Assembly: GCF_003012345.1 (NCBI RefSeq)
Contig: NZ_PVRV01000020.1
Span: 434,001 to 498,000, forward strand
Direction: 5' to 3'
DNA: 64,000 nucleotides
From: Phytohalomonas tamaricis
GTDB lineage: Bacteria; Pseudomonadota; Gammaproteobacteria; Pseudomonadales; Halomonadaceae
Shown piece by piece: positions 26,748 through 36,083 of the stretch (the first letter of the stretch is position 1; each line of letters begins with the position of its first letter). The notes below the pieces were generated by a model. That model saw only the letters and a list, made by a program, of their open reading frames with translations. It was not told the origin of the DNA and did not search any database. A program made the position numbers and the translations under genes.

Positions 26748-27587
26748 TTACCTATCCGCCGCCTTATGGCTCAGTACTTCACTGCCGTTATTCGCCAGCG
26801 CATCAAGTGCAAAACTCTGAGCATCTTCAATCAATTTAGCCAAACGCTCAGCATAATGCTCAACCAGCCGTGCCCCCATCTCGGCGTCCGCCAGGCAGGC
26901 ATTACCGGTCACTCCCGCAGGATGAAGGTCATCAGCCATCCAGGCAAATCCCGCCTCGCCCTCGGGGCCAAGCGTTGAGCCTTGTGCAATCAGACGGTGG
27001 GCCAATGACGGCGCATCGAATATGGCTTCTGTGCGTACCTTATTCGGTGCCAAATACAGCATTAACGCTGTTTCCAGCGCGCCGCCATGCAATCCATGAC
27101 GCAGTTCTTCCATCGGCAGCGCTTCAGCCGGCAGCGCAAAACGTGTATAGGTCGCCTTGACCACCAACAGGCCATACGCCTCACGCAGCTTGAGCGCGGC
27201 GATGTCCATTACTGCCTTGTTGCCACCATGACTATTGAATAGCATCAGACGCTTGATGCCTGCTGCAGCAAGCGCACGACCATGGGAGACGATCGTGTCA
27301 ATAGCGGTTTCAGGAGGGAGGCTTAGCGTACCGGCAAATCGCGTATGTTCAAGACTCATGCCGACCATCATCGGTGGCAGCACAAACACCGAAGTATTTG
27401 CGCCAAGACGCGTCAATGCTGCATCCAGCAAGCCCTGATTAATATCGAGATCGGTAGACAACGGCAGGTGTGCACCGTGCTGCTCAATGGCGGCCAGCGG
27501 CAGGATAGCGAGAGTAGCATCATCAACTAGGGCAGCGATTTCCGTCGCGGTATAGTCCTGCCAGTAATGACGGCGTAAATGCTCCAT
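26748..27587 (-). CDS. Creatininase-family amidohydrolase of the cluster
   Basis: This 279-residue metal-dependent amidohydrolase has the family's ligand set: Glu35, His37 and Asp46 in AAIEQHGAHLPLSTD, His120 in NSHGGN and Glu172 in HGGALETALML. Relatives include creatininase, MftE and archaeal ArfB, which deformylates the GTP-derived formylamino-pyrimidine. Linkage with a GTP cyclohydrolase and RibD-type reductase makes an ArfB-like or amide-cleaving step on a pyrimidine attractive; creatinine hydrolysis is unlikely. ATG 27587 is preferred (GGAGAG upstream) over ATG 27614. It converges with the cyclohydrolase gene. Confidence 0.9.
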   Translation of the reverse strand: MEHLRRHYWQDYTATEIAALVDDATLAILPLAAIEQHGAHLPLSTDLDINQGLLDAALTRLGANTSVFVLPPMMVGMSLEHTRFAGTLSLPPETAIDTIVSHGRALAAAGIKRLMLFNSHGGNKAVMDIAALKLREAYGLLVVKATYTRFALPAEALPMEELRHGLHGGALETALMLYLAPNKVRTEAIFDAPSLAHRLIAQGSTLGPEGEAGFAWMADDLHPAGVTGNACLADAEMGARLVEHYAERLAKLIEDAQSFALDALANNGSEVLSHKAADR

Positions 27588-27878
27588 TAACTCTCCAGAG
27601 GTTGTGCGATTCATTGAGGTATAAAGTGATCAAGCCGGAACATATCTACCTCAAGAAATCAAAAATGCTGGATAGGACAAAACGTCAGCATGGTCGTTTG
27701 CACGTACAAGTAAGCGCTCATACGCAGGCCCACCGGTAACATTTTTCAGGATTATGTTTAGCTTGGTAATCGACTGCAACAGCGCCCCGACAGGTTTATT
27801 CTACATATCATTTCTAAATCAGCCTGTTATTAGCATCTATCATTTTGTCTCTTCACCAAAACGACGTTCGTTAATGTC

Positions 27879-27931
27879 TTGTACAAAATCTAATCGTTTG
27901 TGCAGCGCTAATCGCGACTATTCTTGTACAA
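27879..27931. promoter_or_regulatory. Two TTGTACAA palindromes
   Basis: Identical 8-bp palindromes lie at 27879-27886 and 27924-27931, 45 bases apart, upstream of the small gene at 27999. The same sequence core (TTGTACAA) occurs at the -35 of the CsrB-like RNA. Binding by a regulator is speculation. Two small hairpins (AGCAAC/GTTGCT and TCAAGT/ACTTGA) follow in the leader. The rest of 27588-27998 is empty. Confidence 0.3.
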
Positions 27932-27998
27932 GCAACAACGGAAGTTGCTCATCAAGTCGTCACTTGACGTCATCGCTTAACGCATTAGGAGGAAGCCT

Positions 27999-28139
27999 AT
28001 GTCGAGCAGCGAATACTACCAAGTACGCAATACCCGCCTAGCCGATATCCAGAAATTGCCCAGCGACTTGCTGGAGCGTTATCTACAAACCTGCCCTAAG
28101 GTCGTCAGGCGGCCTATCCTCAAGTTAAAAGCATCATGA
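27999..28139 (+). CDS. 46-residue small protein
   Basis: ATG 27999 has a textbook AGGAGG six bases upstream, and a strong terminator follows the stop by 20 bases. The product is soluble and basic at its end: SSSEYYQVRNTRLADIQ, then KLPSDLLERYLQTCPKVV, RRPILKLKAS. A helical middle with one Cys is visible; there is no signal or membrane segment. I recognise no family. The complete expression signals make it a probable real, independently transcribed gene. Function unknown. Confidence 0.65.
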   Translation: MSSSEYYQVRNTRLADIQKLPSDLLERYLQTCPKVVRRPILKLKAS

Positions 28140-28158
28140 TGTCACCGTAGAATAGCGA

Positions 28159-28187
28159 AGCCGGCGTCGAAGGACGCCGGCTTTTTT
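28159..28187 (+). terminator. Terminator of the small gene
   Basis: A perfect 10-bp stem AGCCGGCGTC/GACGCCGGCT with loop GAAG and six T residues. Confidence 0.94.
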
Positions 28188-28351
28188 ATAAGCATGGCTA
28201 CTATTCAGGTACAACCGGGCCTTATTACCTTCCCAACGACAAAAACTTTCGTCTATGCCACATTAATTCTTTAGATATCGCAGGTTACGTCGATATATGT
28301 CGGCATGCGCTAGCTTCACTTTGCGCCATCACGCCTTGTTGGAATGCCTTG

Positions 28352-30082
28352 ATGCAAGACATAGAGCCTAAGCTGGTTAACATAAAAGACCCCGACCTCA
28401 TTGCATCAGTGATTTATTCATTGATTGAGGGGACCTATGCCGTAGGCATCATTCTTGATGACGCAGCGCCTCATCATTGTCCCGTTCTGGCAACGAGCAT
28501 CGATCCTGCCAGAGATGTGCTTCTGCTCAGCGTTTCTGCATCTGAAGAGGCGCTCATGAATCAAACAGTTCCCTTTCAATTCGGGCTGCTCGCTCAAAAA
28601 ACATCTGAAACGCTGCGGTTCGATCAGATTACTGCCCATCATTGCAGAGTGCTTGGCGAACATATCGAGATCGAATGCGAAAAGCCTACCAAGCTGCAAG
28701 TCGCCTCCAAGCGTAGCGCGTATCGCATCCCGCTTGCCAAGAGCATGCCAGTGCCGGTCAGCATAGTGACATTTAAAGGTACCGCCCCTTTACAGGGCAT
28801 ACTTAGAAACCTTTCTCTGGGAGGCTGTCTGGTCCAGCTGCCGATCAATGACATCATCGGCATCAAGCGTGACGAGACACTTGCCCATCTCAGGGTGACA
28901 TTTCCTAACGGTGAAACATTGTGCTCCTCCGCCCAGGTCAAGCACATGCGGATCGAGCCCAATACCAATCATGCCCTCATCGGCGTCCAGTTTACGTCAC
29001 CGGCCAAGAGTTTCACTCAGCAGCTCTGGTATGTCATTCGCGAAATAGAACGTGAAGTAGCGATCAGAAAGGGCAACGCGGGCCAGATAGTGGCAGCATC
29101 TGAGCTTTTCAAACTGAACGATCCCGATAACGTTGCCCATTTCGAGTCATTGACTCAGTCATCAGGCACCCCCGAAGACAGCACGCCTATGGTCGTGCCG
29201 CTCAAGACTATTGCGCGTCAGCTTAATGCCCAGATTATTGCCCTGCAAAATGGTGAGCATCTCGCATCGGATGCCGTAAACGAATGTGCGATCTCATTAC
29301 TCGCCCTGCTGCATGAGGATCGTCAGGCATTTTTTTACGCCCTGTCCTGCCTGAACGATCAGACCAGACTTATCCAGCATTCGCTCAATGTCGCTGGCAA
29401 GCTCGCTGACCTGCTCACCACCACGCCGCAGTACGCAACGTTAACCGATCAGATCATCGCAGCGGCCCTTATTCATGACCTGGGTAAACCGTTATTACTT
29501 TCCAATGAACTGAAGTCTCTGACAGGCGTTATGTCAGAATCTGAAAAGAGTCGGCTTAGAGCCCATCCCCGACACCTTTTCAAACAGGTCGACACCTCAT
29601 CGTGGCTAAACAAGAACGTGGCTCTGGCGGTATTGGGTGGCATCAACGAGCGGCTCGATGGTTCCGGTTATCCGCTGGGGCTCAAAGCCTCCGCTCTGCC
29701 GGAGCTTTCGCGGATGGCAATGGTCGTTGATGTCATTGATGCGCTGACAAGGCCACGTGACGACCGTCAGGCATGGACCGCGCTTGAAGCCTATCGCTAC
29801 ATTCACGATCATCCGGAAAAGTTCGACGCCCAGTGGCTCACACGCTATATCAAGCGCCATGGCTTTCTACCGATCGGCAGCCTGATCGAGTTTTCCCACG
29901 GTTTTCTTGCCTGGGTCATGGCGCTCGATGAAAACGGCCGTCCCAGCAAGGTACGTGTAGTGCGTAACATGTCTCGCCCAACGATCAGAATCAACGAAGT
30001 CCTGAGTACCGTCGACTTCTACCAGCTCGGCGAGATCAAAAACGAGGTTAAGGCCGAGCGCTATAAGTTGCTACCCTTTTGA
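28352..30082 (+). CDS. PilZ and HD-GYP domain protein with incomplete HD-GYP site
   Basis: This 576-residue cytoplasmic c-di-GMP-related protein has three parts. A YcgR-like N-terminal beta domain covers about 1-115. A PilZ domain (about 118-235) keeps both ligand motifs, RSAYR and NLSLGG. A C-terminal HD-GYP-type domain covers about 330-560. The latter retains HDLGKP and AHP but reads INERLDGSGYP where active enzymes have HHERxDGxGYP, so two metal-ligand His are gone. It may bind c-di-GMP through PilZ yet not hydrolyse it. ATG 28352 fits GGAA 7 bases upstream; TTG 28349 is possible. It is convergent with recD. Confidence 0.88.
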   Translation: MQDIEPKLVNIKDPDLIASVIYSLIEGTYAVGIILDDAAPHHCPVLATSIDPARDVLLLSVSASEEALMNQTVPFQFGLLAQKTSETLRFDQITAHHCRVLGEHIEIECEKPTKLQVASKRSAYRIPLAKSMPVPVSIVTFKGTAPLQGILRNLSLGGCLVQLPINDIIGIKRDETLAHLRVTFPNGETLCSSAQVKHMRIEPNTNHALIGVQFTSPAKSFTQQLWYVIREIEREVAIRKGNAGQIVAASELFKLNDPDNVAHFESLTQSSGTPEDSTPMVVPLKTIARQLNAQIIALQNGEHLASDAVNECAISLLALLHEDRQAFFYALSCLNDQTRLIQHSLNVAGKLADLLTTTPQYATLTDQIIAAALIHDLGKPLLLSNELKSLTGVMSESEKSRLRAHPRHLFKQVDTSSWLNKNVALAVLGGINERLDGSGYPLGLKASALPELSRMAMVVDVIDALTRPRDDRQAWTALEAYRYIHDHPEKFDAQWLTRYIKRHGFLPIGSLIEFSHGFLAWVMALDENGRPSKVRVVRNMSRPTIRINEVLSTVDFYQLGEIKNEVKAERYKLLPF

Positions 30083-30095
30083 GCAGCCTACTAAC

Positions 30096-32120
30096 TTACT
30101 CGCCGATTAAGCGCTGGCGAATCCCCGAGGCCCGCCAGACATGCCGCTGCACCGCGTGCCCCAGCGCACCGTCAAAAGCGCTCATCAAGTCACAGCGCGT
30201 CTTGGCTCGGGTCACTCCGGTATAAACAAGCTCCTTGGTCAGGATCGGATTGGGCCGGTCCGGTAACACGAACAGCACGTGATCGAATTCCGATCCTTGC
30301 GACTTATGCACCGTCATCGCAAATACCGTCTCGACATCGTTAAGTCGCCCAGGTAGTACCGCTCGGGTTCTTCTCCCTACGCCAGGCGAGGTGTCATCGC
30401 TCTGTTCAAAGAATACCCGAAGCCGTCCACCGGCTTGCGGGTCGGACAGAGTAATCCCGATATCGCCATTGTAGAGCCCCAGCTGTGGATCATTGCGCGT
30501 CACCATCACCGGCCGGCCGGCGTACCAGCCACGAGTTGCCTCGATCAACTTGTCACGATAGAGCGCATCGGTGATCAACTGATTAAGCCCCTCTACCCCC
30601 CAAGGTCCTCGACGTAGCGCACACAACACCTGAAAACGTGCAAAGAGATCAATAACCTCTAACGGCTCGGCGCCTTCATGCATGGCACGCAGATAGTGGC
30701 GATAACCCTTGAGTGCCTCTCGTAGCAGCAAGCTGTCGCGTCCATCGCTGAGCGCATGCCATTTGATATCACGGTAATCGGCACGCCAGACGTGCTTCAG
30801 TGCCTCAACATCCCCTTGATTGATCGCCCGGGCCAGCGCGCCGATGCCACTCTGCTCATGGAAGCGATAGCTCTTGCGCAGCACGACAATATGATCGAGC
30901 AGACCGCCGTCGCCATGCACGTCGCTGAAATCATCAGCCATCATGTGCGAAAGGAAGCTGACAACATCATGTCCATAGCCTCCCCGTTCGGCCCCAGCAC
31001 ATAAATCGCCCAGTACCGCCCCGGCTTCAACCGAGGCGAGCTGGTCCTTGTCACCGAGCAGCACCAGCCTGGCGTGATCCGGCAAGGCAGCAAGCAATGC
31101 AGCCATCAGTTCCAAATCGACCATCGACGCCTCATCGACGACGAGCAGATCAAGGGCAAGAGGATTATCAGCGTGATAACGAAAGTGACGCGTATCGGGA
31201 CGCGCCCCCAGTAACCGGTGAAGCGTCGTCGCGTCACGTGGCATCGCCTGCTTGACTGCCGCATCGACGCTTAAACGCTCGATTGCAGCACTAATCGACT
31301 CGGTCAACCGTGCGGCAGCCTTCCCCGTTGGTGCGGCAAGACGAATCGTCATTGCCCGTCCCGTAGTGCCCAGCGCATTTTCCTGCAGTAGCGCGAGTAA
31401 CCGGGTGACCGTAGTCGTCTTGCCGGTACCGGGCCCCCCCGAGATTACCGTCAGACGATTGCGCAGTGCCAAAGCACAGGCCGCTTTTTGCCAATCGCGT
31501 GACTCATCAACCGTATCGGAAGGTGACGTAAATAGCGCATCAAGCCTTGCACGCAGTCCATCACCTACCGGCAGCGGAGCATGCATGCGCTGCTTGAGCC
31601 GATACGCAACCTCGCACTCACATAGCCAATAGCGTTGCAGGTAAAGCCGTGTACCGTCGAGAATCAATGGCGCGGTTGGCGCAGGATCAGCACTCGCCTC
31701 GGTTACCAGCCGAGACTTCAGCAAAAAGTGACGCCACCCCTGTGCATCTTCAAGGCCGAGCGAGCGCAGCAGGCGAGCTGGCGCGACGGCTGGATGCTCA
31801 GGGTCGGGCCGGCCATCCTGCGGCGGCAATGACAGTACAGCATCGGGATCATCGAGCGCATGGGCCAGATCAAGGCAGATATGACCACGACCAAGCTGAT
31901 GACTGGCCAGCGCTGCCGCCAGCAGCACGCAAGGCGCTGCCTCAGGATCACGACTGGCCAGGAATTCAGTGAAATACGCATCGAGCGCCCGCAACCAACC
32001 CAGCAGCACCCACTCATCAAGAATGTCCTCGAGTGGCGGCAACGCTGGAGCCTCTAATGATGGCTTTTCAGGCGCAGCCAACATATCGAACTGATCAAAG
32101 ATGGAAAGCTGTTCAGGCAT
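30096..32120 (-). CDS. recD: Exodeoxyribonuclease V alpha chain (RecD helicase)
   Basis: RecD is the 5'-3' helicase subunit of RecBCD, which resects double-strand ends until Chi. At 674 residues it has normal length. Superfamily 1B motifs are present: Walker A SGGPGTGKTTT (about 220-231), LLVVDEASMVDLELM, LLGDKDQLASVEAGAVLGD, and the C-terminal TVHKSQGSEFDHVLFVLP and VYTGVTRAK. ATG 32120 lies inside the recB end (ATGCCTGA overlap of 8 bases), so RecB and RecD are translationally coupled. A longer frame into recB is not used. Confidence 0.95.
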   Translation of the reverse strand: MPEQLSIFDQFDMLAAPEKPSLEAPALPPLEDILDEWVLLGWLRALDAYFTEFLASRDPEAAPCVLLAAALASHQLGRGHICLDLAHALDDPDAVLSLPPQDGRPDPEHPAVAPARLLRSLGLEDAQGWRHFLLKSRLVTEASADPAPTAPLILDGTRLYLQRYWLCECEVAYRLKQRMHAPLPVGDGLRARLDALFTSPSDTVDESRDWQKAACALALRNRLTVISGGPGTGKTTTVTRLLALLQENALGTTGRAMTIRLAAPTGKAAARLTESISAAIERLSVDAAVKQAMPRDATTLHRLLGARPDTRHFRYHADNPLALDLLVVDEASMVDLELMAALLAALPDHARLVLLGDKDQLASVEAGAVLGDLCAGAERGGYGHDVVSFLSHMMADDFSDVHGDGGLLDHIVVLRKSYRFHEQSGIGALARAINQGDVEALKHVWRADYRDIKWHALSDGRDSLLLREALKGYRHYLRAMHEGAEPLEVIDLFARFQVLCALRRGPWGVEGLNQLITDALYRDKLIEATRGWYAGRPVMVTRNDPQLGLYNGDIGITLSDPQAGGRLRVFFEQSDDTSPGVGRRTRAVLPGRLNDVETVFAMTVHKSQGSEFDHVLFVLPDRPNPILTKELVYTGVTRAKTRCDLMSAFDGALGHAVQRHVWRASGIRQRLIGE

Positions 32121-35100
32121 GATCGGACACCGGCTCATCACGTGTCTGGGTTGCACGCTCATCCTTTCCGTCAAGCCAACGGTCCAGCGTCTCGATCAGC
32201 TCATGTGAAGGGCGACGATAGAAAACCCCACTGCCGCCATGAGGTGTCATGCCTCGCATGAAGATATAAAACACACCACCGACGTGCGTCTCGAAATGAT
32301 AATCAGGCAAGCGCGACTTGAGCAGGCGATGCAGCGCCAACGTATAAAGTACATATTGCAGATCATAGCGGTGCGCGACGACCGCCTCGGCCATGGCAGC
32401 ATCAGTGTAATCGGCAGGCGTATCGCCTAGGTGATTGGACTTCCAGTCAAGCACATACCACCGGCCGCCCGCCTCGAACACCATGTCGATATAGCCCTTG
32501 AGCATACCTTCCAACCGGCGCGGCGCCAGCGCTGCCCGCCGCCCCGGTAACGGCTCGAACTCATGAACCAGCGCATCGAGACGTGTGCTGCGGGCATTGA
32601 GCGTGGGCAGCCAGAATTCAAGCTCGGTTTTCCACGTCGTGAGCCGGGCCAGCGATAGTCCGGGAACCGCAGCGTGTAGCGGCGTAGGCAAGATGTTACA
32701 TAACCACTCGCTAAGCACCGGCTTCCAGCTGTTATCGTAATTCGAGAACCCTATACGGCTACTGACCAGGCGCTCAAGCTCTTCGGGATAGAACTCATCG
32801 CTGCCCAGTCGGTCAAAATCGACCGCTTCCAGCAGACCGTGCAGGAACGTTCCAGCACGCGGCCCACGCGGGAAATCGGCCAGCGTACGCACCGGAGGGT
32901 TCGGGATGGGCGTGGTTTCTTCCAGCACTTCGATATCGAGACCCAATTGAGTATCTGGCAATTCGCTGCTTGCCACGCCGCCCAACGCAACACCCTGCCC
33001 CGCATCGAAAGATTGCCGCGCGCCTTCGATCAAGGCGGTATAAGACGCAATCCACCAGCTATGATCAATGCGCCCCGTGAAACGTCGCGCGCCGCACGTC
33101 TTGTTGACGGCAGTGGCGAGTATCATGGCCTGCGACGGCCGGGGCAGTGGCGAGACGGCCACCACTCCGTCTTTGACCAGCGTACTGAAGCAGTGGCGTA
33201 ACGCCTTGGCAGTCAACGCTTGATCATTGTCGAGCGTTTCAGCCAGCAGCGCGCCAAGCGCCGAACGCGCCAATGTCGTCGCTCCCGCCTCGGCATCCTT
33301 GGGAAGTTTGCCCTTAAACAGCGGCGCCACCCCAAGCCGACAGGCGAATTCGGCGCGCGTCAACGCGACATAAAGCAGACGCAGATCTTCAGCAAGACGC
33401 TCCTCATCGGCGGCTTTGCGCTGCTCGCTATCCGGCGCCAGCGCTACCGCGCGACCATGCGTTGCATGAGAAAACTTGAACGCTGTCGCCCGACTATCGA
33501 TTTCTCGGTAATCGCAGATAAACGGCAGGTAGACGATGGGATACTGCAATCCCTTGGATTTGTGAATGGTCACTACCCGCACCAGGGTTTCATCGCTCTC
33601 CAGACGCTGAATCAACGACTCAGGATCAAGTCCCTGCTCGAAGCGCCCGGCCAGTGCGCGATGCAACCAGCGCAGCAGCGCCTGTTCCCCGTCAAGACGC
33701 TGGCTGGCGGATTGAGCCAATTCGCCCAGATGGAGCAGATCAGTCAGGCGACGTTCGCCGTCTGCGCAAGCCAGCAGGCGCTCACCGATACGAAAATCAC
33801 GCATGACCGCCCGCAGCATAGGCAGCACGCCAAAACGCTGCCAGTGACGATGGTAGTCACTAAAGCGCTCGACCATCGCCTCCCACGCCAGTTCATCCTC
33901 CTCAATCCGTGCCACATCCGCCAATGAATCGGTCAACAAGCGTGTTGCCAGCGCCGCACGCAGGCTGCGATCGTCGCGTGGATGAGCAACCGCTTCGAAC
34001 AGTTGGAGCACATGAAAGGCTTCACGCGAGTCGAACACCGAGGTCTTCTGGCTGAGATAAACGCTCTTGATACCCGCACGGCTCAGCACCTCGCGAATCA
34101 TTTCGGCCTCTCGGCCTGTGCGTACCAGCACAGCGATATCGGCAGGCTTGACTGCTCGCAGCGTCCCATCAGCAGTGACAAATCCCGTTTGCCGTGAGCT
34201 ACCCCCGGTAAGCAGCGCTTGAATATCCGCGCATGTCGCTTCACTCATCCACTTGGTGTAGTCATCCTTGCGTACTGAGTCGTCACCGTCAGGCAGCCAA
34301 CACGTCAGCGCGGCTACCGATTGACCATCAGCGATCAGTTGCTCATCACGTCCATGAGCATCGACATACTCAAACGGAATGTCCTCAAAGCGAAACGGTT
34401 TGTTAGCGCAGGCGAACAGACAATTGACCGCCTCGACCATCGCATGGGTAGAGCGAAAATTGCGCGTGAGCGTAAACCGTGAGGGCGTTGCACGCCGTGC
34501 GACCAGATAGGTATGAATGTCAGCACCGCGAAAGGCATAGATTGCCTGCTTGGGGTCGCCGATCATCAATAATGCACAGGTCTCAGCGACATGTGCAGGG
34601 CTGTCGATAGAGGCAGGATAGATCGTCGAGAAAATGCGGTACTGGACCGGGTCGGTGTCTTGAAACTCATCGATCATCGCGACCGGCAGTTCACGGCGAA
34701 TGCGTGCCGCCAGACGCGGCCCGGCGCTCCCGGACAGCGCATCGTCGAGACCATTCAATAGATCGTCGAAATCCCACACCCCACGCCGGCGCTTCTCGGC
34801 GATTAACGCCGCGACCAGAGCATCACGACAGTGAGCGAGAATCTGCGGCCGGGGATCGGGCTGATCAGCCTGTCGTGCCGTTAACTCATCAAGGATGGCA
34901 AAGAAATCGTGCCGTGGGCAGGTACCGCCTTTTTTCACGGCCCCTTCAAGTCGTGCCTGTCCGCACCACGGCTGCTTCTTGGAATCAAGTAGCGCGCCAT
35001 CAAGTCCTGTTCCGCCGCCATCGGCCCATTGCTGTAGCGCGTCAAGCTTGGCTTCAAGGTCAGCCGGTTTGAACACGTTAGCCTTAAGTTGAGCCCCAGC

Positions 35101-35883
35101 GATGGCATCGCGCAATAGCGCGATAATCGTGTCGCTCTGAGCGTGCCACGCTGCCCTGGCCTGTGCGGCAAGACGCTCAAGTTCAGCCTGCGCATGCTCA
35201 CACGGTTCCAATATCTCATCGAGCGAGGCAGGCGCTTCAATCAGCTCGCCTCCCCACAGCAGCGGCTGGGCACGCCCCCCTATAAGCAAGGGCCTGACTG
35301 CGTCGCCGAGCGCTTTGGGTGTCATCCAAAAGCCCGCGACCATCGCCTGCAATGATGCGGAAAGTGGATAAAACATGCGCCGCCAATAATCTTCCGCTGC
35401 GGCATCAAACAGGCTCTGCACGTCGCTGACCAGCTCGGCGGCAAACAGACTGCCGCTATCGAAGGCGTGACGTTTGAGCATGCGCTGGCAGAAACCGTGA
35501 ATGGTGAAGATCGCAGCATCGTCCATCAGTCGTGCGGCCCCGTCGAGACGGCTGGCATACCGTTCATAGGCATCATCGGATACATCGGCCAACAGTTCCG
35601 CCAATACCTTGTCCGGGGCCATGCGTCCGAGCAGCACATCGCGCGCCTCCTTGAGACGCGTACGAATACGCGTTCGCAGTTCTTCGGTCGCGGCCTCGGT
35701 AAAGGTGACTACCAGAATTTCCGGCGGCATCAGCGGTCGTGGATAGGCCTTATCAGTGCCGTGGCCGAGCACCAGGCGCACATAGAGTGCGGCAAGCGTG
35801 AAGGTTTTGCCGGTACCGGCGCTGGCTTCGATCAGGCGACGACCCTGCAGGGGAAGTGTGGCGATATTCAAAGGCTGGCTCAT
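32113..35883 (-). CDS. recB: Exodeoxyribonuclease V beta chain (RecB helicase-nuclease)
   Basis: RecB is the 3'-5' helicase and sole nuclease of RecBCD. At 1256 residues it is complete. Walker A EASAGTGKTFTLAAL is at about residues 18-32. MIDEFQDTDPVQYRIF, LIGDPKQAIYAFRGADIHTY and VVTIHKSKGLQYPIVYLP are the UvrD-type helicase motifs. The C-terminal nuclease has GYIDMVFEAGGRWYVLDWKSNHLG and a final QYVLYTLALHRLL. I chose ATG 35883 (MSQPLNIATLPLQ), the usual family start; a GTG 12 codons earlier is possible. Unusually, recC is not directly upstream but 3.8 kb away. Confidence 0.96.
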   Translation of the reverse strand: MSQPLNIATLPLQGRRLIEASAGTGKTFTLAALYVRLVLGHGTDKAYPRPLMPPEILVVTFTEAATEELRTRIRTRLKEARDVLLGRMAPDKVLAELLADVSDDAYERYASRLDGAARLMDDAAIFTIHGFCQRMLKRHAFDSGSLFAAELVSDVQSLFDAAAEDYWRRMFYPLSASLQAMVAGFWMTPKALGDAVRPLLIGGRAQPLLWGGELIEAPASLDEILEPCEHAQAELERLAAQARAAWHAQSDTIIALLRDAIAGAQLKANVFKPADLEAKLDALQQWADGGGTGLDGALLDSKKQPWCGQARLEGAVKKGGTCPRHDFFAILDELTARQADQPDPRPQILAHCRDALVAALIAEKRRRGVWDFDDLLNGLDDALSGSAGPRLAARIRRELPVAMIDEFQDTDPVQYRIFSTIYPASIDSPAHVAETCALLMIGDPKQAIYAFRGADIHTYLVARRATPSRFTLTRNFRSTHAMVEAVNCLFACANKPFRFEDIPFEYVDAHGRDEQLIADGQSVAALTCWLPDGDDSVRKDDYTKWMSEATCADIQALLTGGSSRQTGFVTADGTLRAVKPADIAVLVRTGREAEMIREVLSRAGIKSVYLSQKTSVFDSREAFHVLQLFEAVAHPRDDRSLRAALATRLLTDSLADVARIEEDELAWEAMVERFSDYHRHWQRFGVLPMLRAVMRDFRIGERLLACADGERRLTDLLHLGELAQSASQRLDGEQALLRWLHRALAGRFEQGLDPESLIQRLESDETLVRVVTIHKSKGLQYPIVYLPFICDYREIDSRATAFKFSHATHGRAVALAPDSEQRKAADEERLAEDLRLLYVALTRAEFACRLGVAPLFKGKLPKDAEAGATTLARSALGALLAETLDNDQALTAKALRHCFSTLVKDGVVAVSPLPRPSQAMILATAVNKTCGARRFTGRIDHSWWIASYTALIEGARQSFDAGQGVALGGVASSELPDTQLGLDIEVLEETTPIPNPPVRTLADFPRGPRAGTFLHGLLEAVDFDRLGSDEFYPEELERLVSSRIGFSNYDNSWKPVLSEWLCNILPTPLHAAVPGLSLARLTTWKTELEFWLPTLNARSTRLDALVHEFEPLPGRRAALAPRRLEGMLKGYIDMVFEAGGRWYVLDWKSNHLGDTPADYTDAAMAEAVVAHRYDLQYVLYTLALHRLLKSRLPDYHFETHVGGVFYIFMRGMTPHGGSGVFYRRPSHELIETLDRWLDGKDERATQTRDEPVSDHA

Positions 35884-36083
35884 GGGCGCATTACACCACC
35901 GAACGCCCGCAGGTGTCACCGCTGATTTGTGACGATATCTACGTACTTGCGAGCGCTATGGCCGCCGATGTTGACGCCGTATGGTCGCAAGTAATGGCAT
36001 GACGATACGCTACAACACTCGACGGGAAGAGAATCTCCCGCCATGCTGAGAAAAAGACAATACAACCGACCGAGGAGATGGGC

